From: Arthrobacter sp. OV608
Lineage (GTDB): Bacteria; Actinomycetota; Actinomycetes; Actinomycetales; Micrococcaceae
Reading direction: 5' to 3'
Assembly: GCA_900110595.1 (NCBI GenBank)
Contig: FOEZ01000002.1
Location: 372,001-436,000 of the forward strand
DNA length: 64,000 nt
Part shown: positions 60,221 through 64,000 of the stretch, in pieces
Numbering within the stretch: position 1 is the stretch's first letter
Layout of the letters: each line of letters opens with the position of its first letter
The notes under the pieces: model-generated
The model's database searches: none
Told to the model about the DNA's origin: nothing
Seen by the model: only the letters and a program-made list of their open reading frames with translations
Program-made: the position numbers and the translations under genes

Positions 60221-60568
60221 TCAGCCGGCGGTTGCTTCTGCCGCCGCGAGCTGGCTGTCCAGGTTGAAGACTTCTTCGAGTACCTGGAACCCCTCATCGG
60301 GTGCCTGGTCGGTGTTCTCGAAGAGTGTGGCCATTTCCGCCTGCCAGCGGGCGTTCACGTCAGCCAGGGCCATCCTGGCCCGGACGGCGTCGAAGTCGTC
60401 GCACTCAAGGTAGCCGATCAGGAGCCCGTCCCCTGCAAGGAAGAGGGAGTAGTTGTTCCAGCCGGCGTCCTTCAGGGCGCGGAGCATTTCCGGCCACACG
60501 GCGGCATGCCGCCGGCGGTACTCGTCCATCAGCGTCGGCTGGACCGACGACCGGAAACACACCCTCAT
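60221..60568 (-). CDS. rhaM: L-rhamnose mutarotase
   Basis: A 115-residue RhaU/RhaM protein that interconverts alpha- and beta-L-rhamnose. It opens RVCFRSSVQPTLMDEYRRRH with the catalytic His region, followed by VWPEMLRALKDAGWNNYSLFL and NARWQAEMATLFE. ATG 60568 follows GGAGAG. It is the first gene of the catabolic operon, directly behind the LacI operators. Confidence 0.92.
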   Translation of the reverse strand: MRVCFRSSVQPTLMDEYRRRHAAVWPEMLRALKDAGWNNYSLFLAGDGLLIGYLECDDFDAVRARMALADVNARWQAEMATLFENTDQAPDEGFQVLEEVFNLDSQLAAAEATAG

Positions 60569-60594
60569 GGGAAACTCTCCTGAACTCGTGCATC

Positions 60595-60623
60595 TTTGAA
60601 TCGTTTCATTGTTACGATTCAAA
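60595..60623. promoter_or_regulatory. Paired LacI-type operators in the rhamnose divergent promoter
   Basis: TGAATCGTTTCA (60597-60608) and TGTTACGATTCA (60610-60621) are two LacI/GalR-style palindromes with central CG, 13 bp apart. Together they form an outer inverted repeat TTTGAATCGT/ACGATTCAAA (60595-60604 and 60614-60623). They lie between rhaM and the LacI-family gene. Confidence 0.75.
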
Positions 60624-60721
60624 GTACTCTTGTACCTGAGCAGGTGTCAAGCAATCCGGGGCCCTCTTCTTCAGCAGTACCGCCGGACGCACAGGCACTC
60701 GGACCATCAGCACGGAGAATC

Positions 60722-61744
60722 ATGAACCGCACAGCCAGCATCAAGGACGTAGCCAACCATGCCAGCGTGGCGGTGGGCACTGTTTCGAATGTGCTGAACT
60801 ACCCGGACAGGGTCTCGGAACGGACCAAGGAGCGGGTGCTGCGGGCCATCGACGAGCTGGGCTTCGTCCGCAATGACGCTGCCCGCCAGCTGCGTGCCGG
60901 CCACAGCCGGACCATCGGCTTGATCGTCCTGGACGTTGGCAACCCTTTCTTCACTTCAGTGGTGCGGGCAGCCGAGGATGCGGCCGCCCTCCAGGGCAGT
61001 GCCGTACTGCTGGGAGACAGCGGCCACGATGCCGGCCGCGAGGCAAACTACATCGACCTTTTCCAGGAGCAACGCGTCCAGGGCCTGCTCATCTCGCCCG
61101 TCGGCGATGTTACCGAGCGACTGGACCTCCTTCGCGAGCGCGGGGTGCCAACAGTCCTGGTGGACCGGCTGGCGGACGAGGAAAAGTTCAGTTCAGTAGC
61201 AGTTGACGACGACGCCGGCGGGTACCTCGCTGCCCGGCACCTTCTGGACACCGGCCGCCGTCGGCTCGCCTTTGTGGGCGGCTCAACCTCCATCCGGCAG
61301 GTGGCGGACCGGCTGCAGGGCGCCAGGCGCGCTGTGAAGGAGGAACCGGACGCCACCCTGGAAGTGCTGGTGTCCGAGGGCATGACAGTCCTGGCCGGAC
61401 GCAGCGTGGGCAACACCCTGGTGGAGCGGAACCGGGAGGACCTGCCGGACGGGATCTTCTGCGCGAACGATCTTCTGGCGCTGGGGATCATGCAGTCACT
61501 GACCATGACGCACACCCTCAGGATTCCGGAGGACATTGCCTTGATCGGCTACGACGACATCGACTTCGCCGTTTCCGCGGTAGTGCCCTTGTCCTCCATC
61601 CGGCAGCCTACCGAGGCCCTGGGCCGGACAGCCATCGAGCTCCTGGCCGAAGAGGTCGAAGCCCAGCATCCCCGGCACCGTGCAGTCATCTTCACGCCGG
61701 AACTGGTGGTCAGGCAGAGCACCGGGACGCCGTCAGCGAACTGA
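60722..61744 (+). CDS. LacI-family regulator, probable rhamnose repressor
   Basis: A 340-residue repressor. The N-terminal helix-turn-helix is SIKDVANHASVAVGTVSNVLN with the hinge AARQLRAGHSRTIGLIV, followed by a periplasmic-binding-protein-like sugar domain (for example FVGGSTSIRQVADRLQGARR, DDIDFAVSAVVPLSSIRQP). ATG 60722 places the HTH at the N-terminus; the frame starts further upstream over the operator. It is divergent from the rhamnose operon. The effector is inferred from context. Confidence 0.9.
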   Translation: MNRTASIKDVANHASVAVGTVSNVLNYPDRVSERTKERVLRAIDELGFVRNDAARQLRAGHSRTIGLIVLDVGNPFFTSVVRAAEDAAALQGSAVLLGDSGHDAGREANYIDLFQEQRVQGLLISPVGDVTERLDLLRERGVPTVLVDRLADEEKFSSVAVDDDAGGYLAARHLLDTGRRRLAFVGGSTSIRQVADRLQGARRAVKEEPDATLEVLVSEGMTVLAGRSVGNTLVERNREDLPDGIFCANDLLALGIMQSLTMTHTLRIPEDIALIGYDDIDFAVSAVVPLSSIRQPTEALGRTAIELLAEEVEAQHPRHRAVIFTPELVVRQSTGTPSAN

Positions 61745-61759
61745 TCCCAGGCCCGCGGG

Positions 61760-62137
61760 TTACTCGTTCTCCTGCCGCAGCCACATCATCGACTCGGTCC
61801 GGGACGTGAAGAAGCGGGTGGGACAGGGCGGGACGTGGACACCCAGGAAGAAGTTCGCCAGGATCCGGTCCACAGGGCTGGCGCCCAGGAGGGCGATCCG
61901 GTGCGCGGCGCATGGGATCGAAAAAACGGACCGTGCCGCCCTGGTGACTGATTCGGTGGTGGCCATGTCCACCAGCATGGGGTAGGTGGCATCCCCCGCT
62001 ATGTCGTTCACCGCTGCCATCGCCGCCGCGGCGTCCTGTTGTTCTATCCGGACTTTCGGTTCCCAGATAAGGTGGATCACGCCGTCGGGACGCAATTCCA
62101 CGGTGCCCTTACCGCCGTCGACCGTTACTGGCTCCAT
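61760..62137 (-). CDS. Small STAS/SpoIIAA-like protein of unknown function
   Basis: A 125-residue soluble protein from ATG 62137, preceded by a GGAGAG-type site. The alternation VELRPDGVIHLIWEPKVRIE and DATYPMLVDMATTESVTRAARSVF resembles actinobacterial STAS-like proteins (a DUF7793-type pattern). The tail FFTSRTESMMWLRQ is also typical of that group. Function is unknown. It is convergent with the LacI-type gene. Confidence 0.65.
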   Translation of the reverse strand: MEPVTVDGGKGTVELRPDGVIHLIWEPKVRIEQQDAAAAMAAVNDIAGDATYPMLVDMATTESVTRAARSVFSIPCAAHRIALLGASPVDRILANFFLGVHVPPCPTRFFTSRTESMMWLRQENE

Positions 62138-62293
62138 GCCCCGCTCTCCCCTCCGTTTGCAGGCTCCCCCAATACTGCTCCTGCTTTGACTTCCCGGAAC
62201 CAAACTTAGACCCCAGCGCCGTTCCAAGCGCACTCACAGCCTTTCCCCGGCTTCATGAACAGAAGCCACAGGCCCGGACGGTATGAAGGAAAC

Positions 62294-62920
62294 ATGACAC
62301 ATCGCGCCAGACCGGAACAGGCACTCATTGTCCTGCTGGGAATCGATGGCGCCGGCAAGTCCACGGCTGCCAGGGAAATGAAAAAGCTGCTTCCGGACAC
62401 ACCAGTACTGGTACTGGGCAATTACTCGGGCAGGAAAACCATCCTGGCCCTTGCGCAGCGTTTCAAGGTGCCCCTGCCCGTCCACGTTTCCGATGTCCTG
62501 GAAACCGCGGTCCGGGTCTTCAATGTCCTGCTCAACCATCTGCGGGCGGCCCGGTTCGACGGCGTTGTCATCATGGACAGGCACCTCTACTGCCAGCTGG
62601 CGCTGCGGAAAGCCCGGGGAATCCGCCGCAGCCGTGCGCTCTCAACGCTGTTGCGGCTGCTTCCGCAGGCGCAGGCAGTGGTCTACTTCGACATCACAGC
62701 AGAGCAGGCCCATGAACGGATCATGTTGCGGGGCGAGGACCAGGAGAACCTTGGGGACCTCGAGAAGTTCCGGATGGGGTACGCCGGACTGCCCTGGTAC
62801 CCCGGCTTTATCCTGGTTGATGCCGGTACCAGCATCCAGAGCAGCGCGGCACAGCTGAAGCAGGTGATAGCCGGCGTTATGGCACAGGCTGAGGCCCCGG
62901 TCCCGACCCACAGCCAATAG
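62294..62920 (+). CDS. Thymidylate-kinase-like P-loop kinase
   Basis: A 208-residue P-loop protein with VLLGIDGAGKSTAAREMKKL at the N-terminus and VVIMDRHLYCQLALRKARG, a DR(Y/H) motif, in the middle. HERIMLRGEDQENL resembles the lid region. AAGGAAAC precedes ATG 62294. It differs from housekeeping Tmk in the lid and end, so the substrate may not be dTMP. Confidence 0.75.
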   Translation: MTHRARPEQALIVLLGIDGAGKSTAAREMKKLLPDTPVLVLGNYSGRKTILALAQRFKVPLPVHVSDVLETAVRVFNVLLNHLRAARFDGVVIMDRHLYCQLALRKARGIRRSRALSTLLRLLPQAQAVVYFDITAEQAHERIMLRGEDQENLGDLEKFRMGYAGLPWYPGFILVDAGTSIQSSAAQLKQVIAGVMAQAEAPVPTHSQ

Positions 62921-62996
62921 CCTCCAAGCCAAATCTCTTTCGGTCAACCCCGTTACTGCTCTTGTGGGCCGGGGGGAGCAGAAGCAAGGATTGGCT

Positions 62997-63206
62997 ATGG
63001 AAGACCTGCGGCACACCGCCAGAGCCCTGCTGCAGCGGAAGGATCTTGGCCTGATCGATCTGTGGGTTCTCTATTGGAACCACGGAGGGCACTGCCACCC
63101 CTTTGATTTTGATGCGTTTATCCACGAGATCATGCCCGCCAAGTGGTTCGACATGGAAGCCCTGCAGGTGGCGGTGGAAGAGTTGTCGCTCGAAGCCGTG
63201 GCCTGA
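62997..63206 (+). CDS. Small protein of unknown function
   Basis: A 69-residue protein from ATG 62997 with AAGGA 6 bp upstream; the frame is open from 62964. Central WVLYWNHGGHCHPFDFDAFI is rich in aromatic and His residues. Codon bias is coding-like. I recognise no family. It lies 76 bp after the kinase-like gene. Confidence 0.6.
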   Translation: MEDLRHTARALLQRKDLGLIDLWVLYWNHGGHCHPFDFDAFIHEIMPAKWFDMEALQVAVEELSLEAVA

Positions 63207-63287
63207 GCGCACCCCACACTGCAAAACATTTACCAACTGCACTGCGGCTGCACGGAATTTCGGTTCGGTTTCCACAGCCCAGCCTTT

Positions 63288-63299
63288 TGAATCGTTACA
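63288..63299. promoter_or_regulatory. LacI-type operator before the oxidoreductase gene
   Basis: TGAATCGTTACA differs by one base from the inverse of TGTTACGATTCA in the rhamnose promoter at 60610. It lies 108 bp upstream of the oxidoreductase start, with possible promoter elements after it. Confidence 0.6.
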
Positions 63300-63407
63300 A
63301 TACTGGACGGGAAGCCTGCCTGTGCTTCACACTTGAATCTGGAAAGCGCTTGCCCGCGTCGGGTCTCGCGGCCGGAAAAACAGCCCTCCGGGGCCGAATG
63401 GAGCACC

Positions 63408-64000
63408 ATGGGAACACCAACCGCCACAGACGCCGGGACCCAGGCCAGCGGGGATACTCCTGCAACCGGACCTCACGCCACTGCAGTCCGGGCAGCGTCG
63501 GCAGGCGAATCTTCGCCCGGACCGGGCGGTGGACCTGCAGCCAAGGTGGCGCTGGTAGGTGTCCACGGCTTCGGGACCCACCACCTGCGGAACCTGGAAC
63601 GCCTCCAGGCAGCAGGCGTCGTCGATCTTGTTGCCGTGGCCGATCCCAATCCCCCTGCCGCCGGCTCGGTCCCCGAAACAGCGCATGTCTTTCCTGGCCT
63701 CACGGAACTGCTCGCGGAGACCACCGGCCTGGACCTGATCATTGTTGCCACCCCCATCCAGACGCACGCGCCGCTGGGCCTGGCAGCCCTGGCCACCGCG
63801 GCCGACCTCTACCTGGAAAAGCCTCCCGTCGCCTCACTGGCGGACTTCAACCGGCTCGTCGACGCTGCCGCGGCGTCCGGTCGGAGTGTGCAGATCGGGT
63901 TCCAGAGCCTGGGATCGCATGCACTGGCGGCCATCGAAAAGCTCCTCGCCGACGGCACCATCGGAACCTTGCAGGGCATCTCCGCCACCGGCCGCTGGGT
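63408..64000 (+). CDS. Gfo/Idh/MocA-family oxidoreductase, N-terminal part (runs off the right edge)
   Basis: An open frame of 197 codons to the window end. Residues 1-48 are a low-complexity Ala/Gly/Pro/Thr-rich stretch. KVALVGVHGFGTHHLRNLERL is the NAD(P)-binding Rossmann loop, followed by VDLVAVADPNP, LIIVATPIQTHAPLGLAAL and LYLEKPPVASLADF with the EKP motif of the family. Such enzymes oxidise or reduce sugars or inositols. The LacI-type operator upstream suggests control by the neighbouring rhamnose-linked repressor. The real start may be later than ATG 63408. Confidence 0.88.
   Translation, partial: MGTPTATDAGTQASGDTPATGPHATAVRAASAGESSPGPGGGPAAKVALVGVHGFGTHHLRNLERLQAAGVVDLVAVADPNPPAAGSVPETAHVFPGLTELLAETTGLDLIIVATPIQTHAPLGLAALATAADLYLEKPPVASLADFNRLVDAAAASGRSVQIGFQSLGSHALAAIEKLLADGTIGTLQGISATGRW

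Overview
The window is chromosomal DNA from a high-GC actinobacterium. The best fit is the Micrococcaceae, close to Arthrobacter/Pseudarthrobacter. The evidence is the strong GC third-position bias, an actinobacterial 32-residue ribosomal protein bS22, a menABE menaquinone block, a DUF4229 protein, a Rex repressor, and a cluster resembling mycobacterial iniBAC. I see no rRNA, tRNA, prophage, intact insertion sequence or CRISPR array. The window opens inside pta (minus strand) and closes inside a Gfo/Idh/MocA oxidoreductase gene (plus strand).

Layout. 1-8.3 kb and 13.7-16.8 kb carry phenylacetate catabolism: paaI-paaK-paaR, paaZ with a divergent second thioesterase, and a paaJ-paaF-paaH operon. 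Three near-identical 22-bp palindromes (725, 7775, 16771) tie these units into one probable PaaR regulon. A secreted HtrA-type protease, a small acidic protein and a VOC protein sit between paaR and paaZ, bracketed by repeat elements. 8.4-13.7 kb holds a sortase-anchored S1 protease coupled to a tyrosine-phosphatase-like gene, an SGNH hydrolase, an acetyltransferase and a small membrane protein. 16.8-22 kb holds a pentapeptide-repeat protein, an SRPBCC protein, CsbD, DinB, a dienelactone hydrolase and an amino-acid permease. 22.1-25.4 kb is an assimilatory nirBD operon with an unknown lead gene and a GlnR-like box. 25.5-33.4 kb holds an ABC-F protein, a CPBP protease, menB-menE-menA and small membrane proteins.

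33.4-42.4 kb is the most unusual block: one minus-strand set encoding a membrane-anchored Hsp70-like ATPase, a large LuxR-type regulator, an IniB-like low-complexity acidic protein and two dynamin-like GTPases (IniA-like and IniC-like). The tight coupling suggests one envelope-stress or membrane-remodelling system. 42.5-47.4 kb is the cytochrome c maturation operon (histidine phosphatase, TlpA-like, CcdA, ResB, CcsB). 47.6-53.5 kb contains YceI, a decayed membrane-protein paralogue and its intact relative, Rex, a glutaredoxin-like protein, a HAD phosphatase, bS22, an excisionase-like DNA-binding protein and DAHP synthase. DAHP synthase is preceded by a 19-residue leader peptide containing Trp-Tyr-Ala-Tyr-Phe and by strong hairpins, so aromatic-amino-acid attenuation is likely.

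53.8-61.7 kb is a rhamnose catabolic locus: mutarotase, isomerase, fused aldolase/dehydrogenase, rhamnulokinase, a GPH-type transporter and a divergent LacI regulator. LacI-type operators lie in the divergent promoter and again before the oxidoreductase gene at the right edge. Small genes of uncertain role fill 61.7-63.2 kb. Several families of palindromic intergenic repeats are scattered through the window.
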